From NCBI RefSeq assembly GCF_040958095.1, contig NC_091188.1, forward strand, positions 39,156,612-39,220,611: 64,000 nt of DNA. The letters are read 5' to 3'. The notes under the pieces were generated by a model. That model was not told the DNA's origin. It was given only the letters and a program-made list of their open reading frames with translations, and ran no database searches. This document shows positions 12,525 through 23,457 of the stretch, piece by piece. The translations under genes and the position numbers were made by a program. The stretch is from Procambarus clarkii (taxonomy: Eukaryota > Arthropoda > Malacostraca > Decapoda > Cambaridae). The first letter of the stretch is position 1. The number at the start of each line of letters is the position of its first letter.

Positions 12525-12645
12525 TATTTATTTATTTATATATATACAAGAAAATACATTGGGTTAGAGAGAATACATAGCATAGTATTTACAATCTTGT
12601 AAAGCCACTAGTACGCGCAGCGTTTCGGGCAGAGATTGACACCAC
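12525..12645 (-). repeat. LINE 3' tail, minus strand
   Basis: Next to the SINE lies another minus-strand tail: CTGCCCGAAACGCTGCGCGT, then CTAGTGGCTTTACAAGATTG, and a TAAATAAATA-type end (seen as TATTTATTTA at 12,530-12,540). It resembles the LINE tail at 9655-9800 more than the SINE tail. Confidence 0.55.
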
Positions 12646-12821
12646 TAATGCTGCTATTTTTTTCTTCTATCCTTTTTTGTAATTATATCTAAGCTGTAGA
12701 GATATATACCAAAACATTATTATAAAATAATTTCACTGCCGTCCGATTAAAGATCTATTATATAAACTATCACTTGACATTTCAATAATTAAGGCGCACA
12801 TTTATTGCATATTATTTAAAT

Positions 12822-13285
12822 ACTAGCTGTACCCGGCCACGCGTTGCTGTGGCTCAGCACGGCCACAGCAACATTTCCCCCTGTCTCTTAGTCCTCCCCA
12901 CCATTCCTTCTCGTCCTCCTAACCATTCCCTACTCCCTCGTCCTTTTGTTCTCCCAACCATTCCCCACTCTCCCGTCCCCTCGTCCTCCCCACCATTTCC
13001 TCAATCCCCCATCCCTGTGTCCTCCCCACCGTCCCCTCGTTCTCCTAACCATTCCCCACTCCACCGTCCCCTTGTCGTCTCCATTTCCCACTCCCCCATC
13101 CCCTCGTCCTCCCTATCATTCTCCCACTCTCCTGTCCCCTTGTCCTTTCCACCATTCTCCATTCCCCCGTCCCCTCGTTTTCCCCACCATTACCCCGTCC
13201 CCTGTCCCGTTGTCCTCAGTACTATCCCCCACACCCGCCCCCCTCGTCCTCCCCACTATTCCCAACTTCCTCGTCTGATGTATTC
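12822..13285 (+). repeat. Interspersed-repeat leader plus CCCTCGTCCTCC minisatellite
   Basis: The opening CTAGCTGTACCCGGCCACGC-GTTGCTGTGG is a phrase I associate with repeats in many arthropod genomes. It is followed by about 400 bp of imperfect tandem CCCCTCGTCCTCCCCACCATT units, about 25-35 bp each. Open frames of 110-149 codons on the plus strand and 83 on the minus strand are Pro/Ser- or Gly-rich products of the repeat and are not genes. Confidence 0.6.
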
Positions 13286-13289
13286 CCAT

Positions 13290-14140
13290 ATGATCTGATG
13301 TTCCCATCAGAAAATTTGGAACATCAAATGATCTGATGTTCCCATCACTAAAATATAAGAAAAACAATTAAAAAATGCAATGAAAAATTAAAAAATAAAC
13401 TACACATGAAATGAAAGGTATGGTAAACAACATAGCACAGTTTCAATGCAATGTCACACAAAATAATTAAATCAAAATGAAAATAAATCGAAATGTATGA
13501 AAATTTAATTTGTCAATGCAATCAAAGACATTGAAAAGGAATCGTAACATATTTAGGATAGTGTGTGTGGCTCTTACGTGCAACAGATGGCGCTATTTCT
13601 TAAAGAACAAAAAAAAAAAAAAAAAAAAAATTACCTGTCACAGGTGTGGCATTTATACTTGTACTAATGAAATGAACGGTATGGAAATCCACACAGCTCA
13701 ATTCCAACACAATGCCACATAAAATAATTCAATACAAATTAAAATCAATCGAAATCTATGAAAATTAAATTTATCAATGCAATCGGAAACATTGAAATGG
13801 AATTTGTAACATATTTAGTATTGTAAGTGTCTTGCTATTACATGCAACAGATGGCACTGTTTAAAAAAAAAAAAGTTTTATCTGTCACAGATGTGCGTGG
13901 CATCTATATAGTAGGTATATAAAAACATGTGCATAATTGAATGGAACGGTGTGTCAGAATTTCAAAACAATCGCTGAAGAACTTTTGGAGATTACAGCGT
14001 GTGTTGCTCTTACGTCCAACAGATGGCGTTGTTTTTCAAAAATAGCATGTTTTTTCCTGTCATAGGTGAGGCATGTATATAGTAGGTATATAAAAATATG
14101 CACCTATTCGAATGCAACGTTGTGTCAAAATTTCAAAGCA
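13290..14140 (+). repeat. Three degenerate tandem units with CAACAGATGGCGC core
   Basis: The core CAACAGATGGCGCT (or a close variant) occurs at about 13,581, 13,843 and 14,018. Each is followed by an A run or A/T run, then CCTGTCACAGGTG-like text, GTAGGTATATAAAA, and CAAAATTTCAAA-CAAT. Spacing is about 260 and 175 bp, so the units have unequal deletions. This may be the repetitive 3' part of the element whose leader is at 12,822. Confidence 0.55.
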
Positions 14141-14149
14141 ATTGGTAAA

Positions 14150-17030
14150 GGTAAGGTAATTATCAAAGAAGGCACCAAACTGGGAAGGCTATGTAGCACC
14201 ATCAAAGTGCGAAATAATCAGAGGGCGCTAAATATCACCAAGAATGCCAATACGAGAACAAAAACGCATAAGGCGAACAATATCAAAAGTATCCGGTTCA
14301 CCTAGAATTCTATCGAGGGACAGGTGACTGCGAGGGACGGCCGGAAAGCAAGACACACTCGTCCTGGAAGTCAGGATATTCAACAAGGATATGCACAACT
14401 GTAAGAGGGGCAACGCAATTCGGACAATAAGGAGCAGGGCGGCGCTCCATTAAGTGACCGTGGGTTAAGCGAGTATACGGCCAACCCGCAGCCGTGCCAA
14501 AGCAGTTTCCCACCGCCGGTTATGGTGGTAGGAGAAAGGCCACGGGGACACACTACGTTTGAGAGTACGCAGCTTGTTACTAACCACAGAGGACCAACAA
14601 CCCTGCAAACGGGCAAGGATGGAGGAATGAATAACAGGATAAAAGTCGGAATAAGGAATACCTTTACGGGAGATGGGACCAGAACGGATAGCTTCCTTAG
14701 CGGCAGCATCTGCACGCTCATTGAAAAGAAACACCAACTTGGCTGGGAACCCAGCAAAACTCCTGATTTAAATTTACTAGAAATAAGAAACAACCAATGT
14801 TGAATCTCGATGACCACCGGATGGACAGGCTTAAAGGACCCTAGAGCCATGAGGGCACTACAAGAGTCAACTACAACCACAAAGGAGGAATGAGAATGAG
14901 AAAGCAAGAGACGGAGAGCATAGAGAATAGAATAAAGTTCTGCTGTAAAGACGCTAGCCTCCGAAGGGAGGCGACACATATAAGTACGGTCAGGAAAAAC
15001 AACAGCAGCCCACACCGTCCGCAGACTTAGACCCATCGGTGAAGATGGAAATAGAGTGGGAGTGCAAAGAAAAGTGCTCAAGGAAGAGGCTTTTCAGAAT
15101 TGTAGGAAGGGCAAAGGCTTTAGGAATACAAGTCAAGGACGTACAAAACTTGGGAAGGGGGACTCTCCACGGAGGCAAGGAAGGAACAATATGGGGAGAA
15201 ACATTAGAAATATGAACAGAAAGAGAATCCTGTAAGCGAGATAACCGGACAGAAAGTGGGAGACGATGAAGAGGAACAGGAGCCACAGGAGGAGGAAAAG
15301 TCAAAGCACGACAGAGGCGAGAGGAAGGATGTTGTAAGGACTGCACAAGATAGCGAACACGGTAGCGATCACGGCGGTCCTGAAGAGAGAAAGCCAGTGT
15401 CAACATACAAATTGAGGGCGGGAGTTGAACGAAAGGCACCAGAGTCGAGACGCAACCCAGTATGGTGCAAAGCATCAAGACGGCGAAGAGTAGAAGGAGA
15501 AGCAGAAGAGTATGCAGGGCAACCATAATCGAGTTTAGACAGGACGAGAGAGGAGTGCAAATAGAGGAACGTGCGCCTATCCGCTCCCCAAGAAGTATGG
15601 GACAAAACCTTAAGTAGGTTAAGGACCTTAGAGCATTCAACTCGGAGGTAAGAGATATGGGCTGACCAAGACAAACGAGTGTCAAAGACAAACCCCAAAA
15701 GCTTAGCGGAATCCCTGTACACAAGGGGATGACCATAAAGCGACAAAGAGGGACGAAGAACGACATGCTTCCGAGTAAAAGTCATGGCACAAGTCTTAGG
15801 ACGCAGAGAACTTGAAGCCATGATCGGTGGGCCAAGACGACACAGCATCAATCGCAAGTTGAAGCCGGCGTTGAAGGAGAGGCGAATCATCACCCCGACA
15901 GCAAAGGGTAAGATCATCAACATAGAGAGCAGAGAAGACGCCAGAAGGAAGAGGGGAGAGAAAGACCGTTGAGGGCAACTAGAAAAAGAGTAGTGCTCAG
16001 AACACTACCCTGGGGTACACCCTCATACTGCTGAAAAGGGGCAGAGAGAGCAGTACCAAGCCGCACACGAAAGGAACGACGAGAGAGGAAGCTCTGGAGG
16101 AAGAGAGGGAGGTTCCCACGAAGGCCAAAAGAATGAAGTTGAGATAGAATATGATACCGCCAGATAGTGTCGTAAGCCTTTTCCAGGTCAAAAAGGACGG
16201 CAACAACGGAGGTCTTCGCAGCAAAACCAGTACGGATATAGACCTCCAAGTTCACCAGGACATCCGTTGTGCTGCGGCACTTGCGAAAACCAAATTGAGA
16301 AGGGGAGAGGTGGTGATAGTGTTCCAGGAACCACATCAAACGAACGTTAACCATAGGTTCAAAGAGCTTGCAGACACAACTCGTGAGGGCAATAGGGCGG
16401 AAGTCCTTGGGGGATGACCCGAGAGACTCTGGTTTCCGAACAGGGAGGACAACAGCATCGAGCCAGTCTTCAGGGACTGACGACGGCTCCCAGACCCGAT
16501 TGTACAGACTCAGTAAATACTGAGACGTGCTTGGAGGTAGATGGCGAAGCATTTCATAATGAATGCCATCGGAGCTCGATGTCGGAGAACCGCAAAGGGC
16601 TAGGGCAGACTAAAGCTCAGGGAGAGAAGGGATCATTATAGGGAAGGTGAAGATAAGTACAGAAATTTAAAGGATGAGATTCAAGAAGAGGCTTACGAAA
16701 AAGGAAGGATTGGGGGAGATGAGAACCAGAACTAACAGAGGAGAAATGGGAACCCAGTTCGGTCACAACCTGCAACGGGTCCGCCACAAGAGCACCATGG
16801 AGGCAAAGGACCTGTGAGACATCGGGAACAAACTTACCTGCAATCTTGCGGATACGCTACCAGACCAGTGGGAGAGGAGTTTCGGACGTAACGGCGGAGA
16901 CATAAGACGCCCAGCAAGCACGCTTAGCCGCACGGATGGTCCTACGGGCCACCGCACTTGCCTTCCGAAACAAAAGAAAAGACTCAATCGTCTGCCGGCG
17001 GCGATGTGCCGGCGGCGACGACCTAAAGCC
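14150..17030 (-). pseudogene. I/Nimb-like LINE ORF2 (RT + RNase H), degenerate
   Basis: Minus-strand frames, broken by several frameshifts, read in order: endonuclease-RT linker (near 16,850), RT fingers (FRPIALTSCVCKLFE, about 16,390), palm (VAVLFDLEKAYDTIW, about 16,170), EGVPQGSVLS, the catalytic YVDD at 15,913-15,924, thumb (TCAMTFTRKHVVLRPSL, about 15,780), RNase H start FTDGSKSADGVG (about 15,045), the mid-RNase H segment AELYSILYALRL (about 14,950) and FNERADAAAKEAI (about 14,720), and a Cys/His tail (GHLMERRPAPYCPNC, about 14,440), ending near 14,228. RT followed by RNase H is typical of the I superfamily. The 5' end is cut where the plus-strand L2-like element begins (about 17,030). 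It cannot encode an intact protein. Confidence 0.8.
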
Positions 17031-18870
17031 TACTAGTTCCACTGATGTCAATGAAATAATCCTTTCCCTTAAAACCAAGTCTAGTGCCCTCGAGGAGATA
17101 CCAACTTTAATTTACAAAAAAGCCTCCAGATCTCTAGCCCCTGCTATTGCATTGCTCTTCAACAAGTCACTTGAACTCCAAACCTTTCCTGACATTCTAA
17201 AAAAAGCAAGAGTAACCCCTGTCCACAAATGTGGTGATCTCACAGATGTTAACAACTACAGACCTATATCAATCCTGCCTAACTTGTCAAAAATATTCGA
17301 AAAACTAATCTACAAGCAGCTTTACTCTTTTCTAGCCAAACACAATATACTTAGCTCTTGTCAATATGGCTTCAGACCCAAAAAAAGCACTAACGATGCA
17401 CTTATTAGTATGATTAACTTAATTCACGCAGCTCTTGATAAAAAGGAGTTTCCTGTTGGGTTATTTGTGGACCTGCGGAAGGCTTTTGACACTGTCAATC
17501 ACCAAAACCTTCTTCTTAAATTACATCATTATGGAGTCAGAGGACACTCCCTGCAATACCTCAAATCTTACCTTACTGACAGGCTCCAGTATGTTTCTGT
17601 GAATAATTCAATTTCTCCCACCCTACCCATCAACATCGGTGTTCCTCAGGGCAGCATACTTGGCCCTCTCCTCTTTCTCATCTACATTAATGACCTTCCA
17701 AATGCCTCCCAACACCTCAAACCAATTCTATTTGCTGACGACATAACCTTCATTTACTCCAGTCCTGACCCCCTTGCTCTAAATGTCACAGTAAATACTG
17801 AGCTAAATAAAGTCCATCTTTGGCTAACTGCCAACAAACTCACCCTTAACATTGACAAAACTTTCTATATTCTGTTTGGCAATAAATCCTCTAATCAAAT
17901 AAATCTCATAATTAACAATACCCAAATTTGTAACAAATTAGATGGCAAATTCCTTGGCGTTCTCATTGACCACAAGCTGAATTTCCAAGGACACATTCTA
18001 AATATATAAAAAAAAGTTTCAAAAACTGTTGGCATTCTTTTTAAGATCAGATATTATGTACCCCGCCATGCCTTGGTGACGCTCTATTACTCCCTTATCT
18101 ATCCATATCTCAACTATGGTATTTGTGCTTGGGGTTCTACTACCCAAAATCATTTACGTCCTCTAATTACTCAACACAAAGCTGCTATTAGGACAATATC
18201 CAACTCTGGCCCCAGACATCACTCGGTACCCCTACTCAAATCTCTGAATATGTTAGATATTAAGTCACTGCACATTCTCTCATGTGTATTATACATATAT
18301 AAAACGCTGAACTGTAATGCCAATCATGACCTCAAAAGCTTCATTGAAGGTTGTAACAGATCCCATGAGCACCACACCAGAAATAAATTCAGTTTTGATA
18401 TTCCAAGAGTACGACTTAATCAAACTAGAAATGCTCTACAAATCAAGGGACCCAGAATGTGGAATGACCTTCCCAACCATGTTAAAGACTGTACCTCTCT
18501 CAACCAGTTTAAGATGAAAACGAAGCACTACCTAATAAATTCCCTGTAACCTACCTTACCCCCCTATTGTCAACCCATGTCTGTTTTCTTAAACAACGCT
18601 GTTTGTCGACCTAATTGTATTTGTGCTGCTTTTTCAGCCATGTTTCCCCCTTTTTATCTTTATTTTTATTTGTTCTCAACACATTTTATTCTTTATACTC
18701 ATTTAGTATTAAGTATTAGTCATTAAAGTTTTCCTGCCCGAAGCGCTTTGCGTAATAGTGGCTTTAGGCATTGTATGTACTAGCTCTATCTATAAATCTA
18801 TCAATTTATGTAAAATCTCTTGTATGTATGTACCTTACCTAAATAAACATTTTATTTTATTTTATTTATT
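17027..18870 (+). mobile_element. 5'-truncated L2/CR1-group LINE with almost open ORF2
   Basis: The frame from about 17,027 to 18,549 encodes RT: YRPISILPNLSKIFEKL, FVDLRKAFDTVNH, NIGVPQGSILGPLLF and the catalytic FADD at 17,731-17,742, then a thumb and a C-terminal region ending near LNQFKMKTKHYLINSL. The only break is TAA at 18,007-18,009; the frame continues directly after it. The 33 codons before 17,027 are antisense of the neighbouring I/Nimb element and not part of the protein. The 3' UTR carries GCCCGAAGCGCTTTGCGTAA, TAGTGGCTTTAGGCATT, CTTGTATGTATGTACC and ends in AATAAACATTTTATTTTATT repeats at about 18,840-18,870. The endonuclease is missing by 5' truncation. Confidence 0.85.
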
Positions 18871-18884
18871 TATTTTTATAAGAG

Positions 18885-19128
18885 ATATGGGGAGACTAAG
18901 ACAAACGAGTGTCAAGGAATAACTCCAAAAGCTTCGCAGAATCTTTGTACTCAAGGGGATGACCATAAAGTGACAAAGAGGGACGAAGAACGACCCGTTT
19001 CCGAGTAAAAGTCATGGCACAAGTCTTAGTAGTTGAGAACTTGAAGCCATGATCGGTGGCCCAAGACGACACGGCATCAATCGCAAGTTGAAGCTGGCGT
19101 TGAAGGAGAGGCGAATCATCACCCTGGT
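18885..19128 (-). pseudogene. I/Nimb-like ORF2 fragment
   Basis: The minus strand encodes GDDSPLLQRQLQLAIDAVSS and CAMTFTRKRVVLRPSLSLYG, the same RT thumb as at 15,780-15,910 in the longer copy. About 240 bp remain. Upstream on the minus strand it is joined directly to LIEFYDQ, a piece of CR1-A (about 19,120-19,140), so the boundary is chimeric. Confidence 0.75.
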
Positions 19129-19169
19129 CGTAGAATTCTATTAAGCCCTTGTCCCCTGGGGACAAGGGT

Positions 19170-19245
19170 CCCTTGTGGGACCTTTTGACAAGCCACCGCC
19201 TTCCCGTCCCCGTCCAAGCCACTAGAGATGGCGGCCCTTCGCCTA
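19170..19245 (+). repeat. CR1-C 3'-end fragment
   Basis: GACAAGCCACCGCCTTCCCG-TCCCCGTCCAAGCCACTAGA is a diverged copy of the CR1-C terminus (compare 21,850-21,895). It is squeezed between the I/Nimb fragment and the start of CR1-A. Confidence 0.45.
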
Positions 19246-19261
19246 ACACGCCTAACACTTG

Positions 19262-20895
19262 ACCACCTCTCGAAATTACGAGAGAGGAGGTCAAGAGACA
19301 CCTGCTGGATCTGGATGTTAGAAAGGTTGTTGGTCCAGACGGGATCTCACCATGGGTACTGAAAGTGTGTGCAGAGGCACTTTGCTTGCCACTCTCCATA
19401 GTGTATAGTAGGTCACGGGAGACCTACCAGAAATATGGAAGACGGCGAATGTGGTCCCAGTATACAAAAAGGGCGACAGGCAAGAGGCACTGAACTACAG
19501 GCCAGTGTCCTTGACTTGTATACCATGCAAGGTGATGGAAAAGATCGTGAGAAAAAACCTGGTAGCACATCGGGAGAGAAGGGACTTCGTGACAAATCGC
19601 CAACATGGGTTCAGGGAGGGTAAATCTTGCCTGACTGGCTTAATAGAATTCTACGATCAGGTGACAAAGATTAAGCAAGACAGAGAGGGCTGGGCAGACT
19701 GCATTTTCTTGGATTGTCGGAAAGCCTTTGACACAGTACCGCATAAGAGGCTGGTACATAAGCTGGAGAGACAGGCAGGTGTAGCTGGTAAGGTGCTCCA
19801 GTGGATAAGGGAGTACCTAAGCAATAGGAAGCAGAGAGTTACGGTGAGGGGTGAGACCTCCGATTGGCGTGAAGTCACCAGTGGAGTCCCACAGGGCTCT
19901 GTACTCGGTCCTACCTTGTTTCTGATGTATGTAAATGATCTCCTGGAGGGTATAGATTCATTTCTCTCAATGTTTGCGGACGATGCCAAAATTATGATAA
20001 GGATTAAGACAGAAGAGGACTGTTTGAGCATTCAAGAAGACCTAGACAAGCTGAAGGAATGGTCGAACAAATGGTTGTTAGAATTTAACCCAACCAAATG
20101 TTATGTAATGAAGATAGGTGTAGGGAGCAGGAGGCCAGATACAAGGTATATAGGTGTAGGGAGCAGGAGGCCAGATACAAGGTATCATCTGGGAGAGGAA
20201 ATTCTTCAGGAGTCAGAGAAAGAAAAAGACTTGGGGGTTGATATCACGCCAGACCTGTCTCCTGCAGCCCATATCAAGAGGATAATATCAGCGGCATATG
20301 CCAAGCTGGCCAACATACGAACGGCATTCAGAAACTTGTGTAAAGAATCATTCAGAACTTTGTATACCACATATGTCAGGCCAATCCTGGAGTATGCAGC
20401 CCCAGCATGGAGTCCATATCTAGTCAAGGATAAGACTAAACTGGAAAAGGTTCAAAGGTTTGCCACCAGACTAGTACCCTAGCTGAGAGGTATGAGCTAC
20501 GAGGAGAGACTACGGGAATTAAACCTCACTTCGCTGGAAGACAAGAGAGTTAGGGGGGACATGATCACCACATTCAAGATTCTGAAGGGAATCGACAGGG
20601 TTGATAAAGACAGGCTATTTAACACAAGGGGCACACGCACAAGGGAACACAGGTGGAAACTGAGCACCCAAATGAGCCACAGAGATATTAGAAAGAACTT
20701 TTTTAGTGTCAGAGTGGTTGACAAATGGAATGCACTAGGAAGTGATGTGGTGGAGGCTGACTCCATATACACAGTTTCAAATGTAGATATGATAGAGCCC
20801 GATAGGCTCAGGAATCTGTACACCTGTTGATTGACGGTTGAGAGGCGGGACCAAAGAGCCAGAGCTCAACCCCCGCAAACACAACTAGGTGAGTA
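19262..20895 (+). mobile_element. CR1-A: CR1-like LINE ORF2 with 3' UTR, 5' truncated
   Basis: The translation starts in the RT-upstream region (VGPDGISPWVLK, about 19,330), has a frameshift or deletion near 19,410-19,450, then is open through NYRPVSLTCIPCKVMEKI, FLDCRKAFDTVPHKRL, SGVPQGSVLGPTLF and the catalytic FADD at 19,973-19,984 to a TAG at 20,480-20,482. The frame continues in phase after that stop (SYEERLRELNLTSLEDKR) to TGA at 20,828-20,830. The 3' UTR, GTTGAGAGGCGGGACCAAAG then CACAACTAGGTGAGTACA, marks the family end and recurs at 38,870-38,955, 39,428 (minus) and 47,405-47,470. RT motifs and a short conserved 3' UTR fit the CR1 group. One copy-specific oddity is a 36-bp in-frame duplication at 20,114-20,185. 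Confidence 0.85.
20114..20185 (+). repeat. 36-bp in-frame tandem duplication inside CR1-A RT
   Basis: Two perfect 36-bp units encode the twelve residues IGVGSRRPDTRY twice, just after the palm domain. The other CR1-like copy that covers this point (45,736-47,400) has no such duplication, so it is probably private to this copy. Confidence 0.9.
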
Positions 20896-21364
20896 CAAAC
20901 ATATTTTTGCCTAAATACCTAACATACGAACAATAAAACGACGAATAACATCGTATTAACGTCACTTGGGAGCAGCACTACATAAATTTGATTCCCTAAA
21001 CCATTATGAATTGTAACATCGATTAATTCTACTCACCGTCTTAAGTCAAGCACCTCCTTCTTGACCACTGTCTCGTCTTCAAATGACCGCCTTATTTTCA
21101 AGCTGGGGTGCGGCCGGACACCCCACTCACCCTTAGTTGACCATAATGTCAAAACTGGCACACTATAATACTGTTAGGCTTCTCACCACCAGAAGGCGCT
21201 AATGTCCCCCCTACCCCCCCCCCCCCCAGTTATTACGCGCTCCATATAATGATTGTTATCATTGTTATTGCAACAGTTAATAACATTTATGTTTAGACTT
21301 GATTATGGTCCAGGACGAAAAAAATTATCGCTTAACACTAGGAATAATTAAACAAGTGTACCTT
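20896..21364. other. No recognised feature
   Basis: Mixed sequence with a C run at about 21,210-21,228 and the phrase TTGATTATGGTCCAGGACGA (about 21,300), which is half of the foldback repeat seen complete at 36,238-36,362. No gene is seen. Confidence 0.4.
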
Positions 21365-21960
21365 TGACTTTAAGGAACTGAAGGTAGTGGTTCACTTGTA
21401 TGAATATCTGGTGCGCCCCCATTAGGATTACTGTATCCAAGCATGGAGATCTCATCTTCAGAAAGACATACCTGCTCTGCTGAAAGTGCAACACCGGGCA
21501 ACAAAAATCATTCCTGTGCTTAGTCACCTCACGTATCAGGAACGGTTGAGGGCCACAGGGCTAACAACATTGTAAACCAGGCATGACAGAGCGGATCTCA
21601 TTGACACTTTTAAAATAATGAACAATTTAGAGGATGTCCATCCGGACAATTGTTCAAAAGGTCAGATGTAATGCTGAAAAGGAGTAACGGTTTCAAGCTC
21701 GACAAGCCACAATATAGGACTGAGAACAGGAAATGCTTTTTCATCCACAGGGTTATAAACCCATGGAACCGCCTACCCGCCGAATCCGTAAATGCCAAGA
21801 CTGTTGAATTTCAAAATCCAACAGGAAAAAAATTATCAAGGCAAATGCGGGGACCTTCGACAAGCCGCCGGCTTCCTGTCCTCGTCGAAGCTACTAATGT
21901 CAGTATCCCTCTGGTAAATTCAGGTATATATATATATACACAGGCTGCCTGTCCTCCAAC
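21365..21960 (+). pseudogene. CR1-C: 3' part of a third CR1-like LINE
   Basis: Degenerate plus-strand frames encode the C-terminal region of a CR1-like ORF2. YLVRPH-type text about 21,405, QHRATKIIPVLSHLTYQERL about 21,490, then an open 105-codon tail with FKRSDVMLKRSNGFKLD and CFFIHRVINPWNRLPAE. WNxLP is the usual C-terminal signature of CR1/Jockey-group ORF2. The end, CGACAAGCCGCCGGCTTCCT, is followed by a TA run. Inverted and partial copies lie at 22,735-23,060, 40,550-40,712, 11,846 and 19,170. Confidence 0.7.
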
Positions 21961-22034
21961 ACAATGATTTATTATTATAATTATGTGGCATTCTTCCAGC
22001 AACACGGGGCTGGTAATGAATCCCTTCAGTGTGT

Positions 22035-22180
22035 ATATAAACTACATCGAAACGCATTGCGTAATAGTGGCTTCAGGCATTGTATGTACTAGCTCTATCT
22101 ATATATCAATCCATTAATGTAACATCACTTGTATGTATGTACCTTACCTGAATAAACATATTTATTTATTTATTTATTTA
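22035..22180 (+). repeat. 3' UTR fragment of the L2/CR1-group LINE
   Basis: GCGTAATAGTGGCTTCAGGC, ATTGTATGTACTAGCTCTAT and CTTGTATGTATGTACCTTAC repeat the 3' UTR of the LINE at 17,027-18,870 nearly word for word. It ends in AATAAACA and TTTA repeats. Only about 140 bp was inserted. Confidence 0.8.
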
Positions 22181-22194
22181 CATTGGCTGCTACA

Positions 22195-22592
22195 CTGCTA
22201 CACTGGCGTAGTAAACTGTAGTAACTTACTACACTGTAGTAAGTAACTGTAGTAACTTACTACACTGTAGTAAGTAACTGTAGTAACTTACTACACTGTA
22301 GTAAGTAACTATAGTAAACTTACTACACTGTAGTAAGTAACTGTAGTAACTTACTACACTGTAGTAAGTAACTGTAGTAACTTACTACACTGTAGTAAGT
22401 AACTGTAGTAACTTACTACACTGTAGTAAGTAACTGTAGTAACTTACTACACTGTAGTAAGTAACTGTAGTAACTTACTACACTGTAGTAAGTAACTGTA
22501 GTAAACTTACTACACTGTAGTAAGTAACTGTAGTAAACTTACTACACTGTAGTAAGTAACTGTAGTAACTTACTACACTGTAGTAAATGCTT
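22195..22592 (+). repeat. 31-bp stem-loop minisatellite, about 12-13 units
   Basis: The unit TGTAGTAACTTACTACACTG-TAGTAAGTAAC is repeated head to tail with single-base variants (an extra A in a few units). Each unit junction contains TGTAGTAAGT and its reverse complement ACTTACTACA separated by about 10 bp, so single strands could form a row of hairpins. There are stops in most frames and no coding role. Confidence 0.9.
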
Positions 22593-22734
22593 CACTGGCT
22601 ACATTGGCTGCCTATACCCGGACACAATGAATTTTTATTAAGGAGCCTTAGACGTAAACTACATTATTTACATGCTCGTCTCTGCACACAAACACTACAT
22701 ATTTACCCGAGGGCCACTAACATTAGTGGTCTTG

Positions 22735-23060
22735 ATGAGGACAAGAAGCCGGCGGCTTGTAACAGGTTCCCCCATTTGTCCTGATGACTTTTTTCAAGCT
22801 GAATTTTAATGTTCATCAGTTTTTTCGCCTTTACGGTTTCGGCGGGTAGGCGGTTCCATGGGTTTATAACCCTGTGGGTGAAAAAGCATCTCCTGTTTTC
22901 AGTCCTACATTGTGGCTTGTTGAGCTTGAAATCGTTACTCCTTGTTTGTGTCACATCTGACCTTTTGAACAAGTTGTATGGATAAACATCCTTCAAAATA
23001 GCAGGATTTTGAACGTTTCAATGAGATCAATCCTATCATGTTTGGATTGCAGTGTTTTTA
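22735..23060 (-). pseudogene. CR1-C fragment, minus strand
   Basis: The minus strand encodes NLFKRSDVTQTRSNDFKLN, RRCFFTHRVINPWNRLPAE and ends at the CR1-C terminus near 22,735. It is the inverted counterpart of 21,640-21,900, so the two CR1-C fragments flank the 31-bp minisatellite in opposite orientations. The upstream boundary (about 23,060) is a 5' truncation. Confidence 0.75.
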
Positions 23061-23184
23061 ACCCTCAACCTGTCCTGGCATGCGGGTTGACTTACTTTTT
23101 AAATTATTTTTGCTGCCTGGTGTTGAACTTTCTCCAATGAAGCAATGTCTTTCTGAAGATGAGGTCTCCATTCCTAGACGTAAT

Positions 23185-23412
23185 AATCCAGGTGGGGGCG
23201 CACCAGAAAGGAAAGAAACTTTCAGGGAGGGGGTAAATTGCCAAGCCATTATGACTACATAGCACTTGGAAGGGGTCAAGATAAGGACTTGGGATGGGAT
23301 GGGAGAAAGGAATGGTGCCCAACCACTTGGACGGTCGGGGATTGAACGGCGACGTGCGTGAAGCGAGACCTTCACTCTACAGTCAGTCCAAGTGGTTGAA
23401 GGGCGCACCAGA
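23185..23412 (-). repeat. tRNA-derived SINE III, minus strand
   Basis: On the minus strand the head CAACCACTTGGACTGACTGT-AGAGTGAAGG gives an A box and CGTTCAATCCCCGACCG a B box. The body reads GTGGTTGGGCACCATTCC, CCCATCCCATCCCAAGTCC and ATAATGGCTTGGC. The tRNA-like head with an unrelated body defines a SINE distinct from families I and II. Confidence 0.7.
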
Positions 23413-23457
23413 CACTTATACAATTGAATGACTACCTTCTTTTCTCTAAAGTTAAAA

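Noticed and set aside
12849-13298. 149-codon Pro/Ser-rich ORF
   Set aside because: Product of the CCCTCGTCCTCC minisatellite; other frames are open too.
22195-22592. CRISPR-like regular repeats
   Set aside because: Units are directly adjacent without unique spacers, and the context is eukaryotic.
22590-22700. Possible LINE C-terminal motif (LHWLPIPGHN)
   Set aside because: Only a few residues match, and the text derives partly from the edge of the minisatellite.
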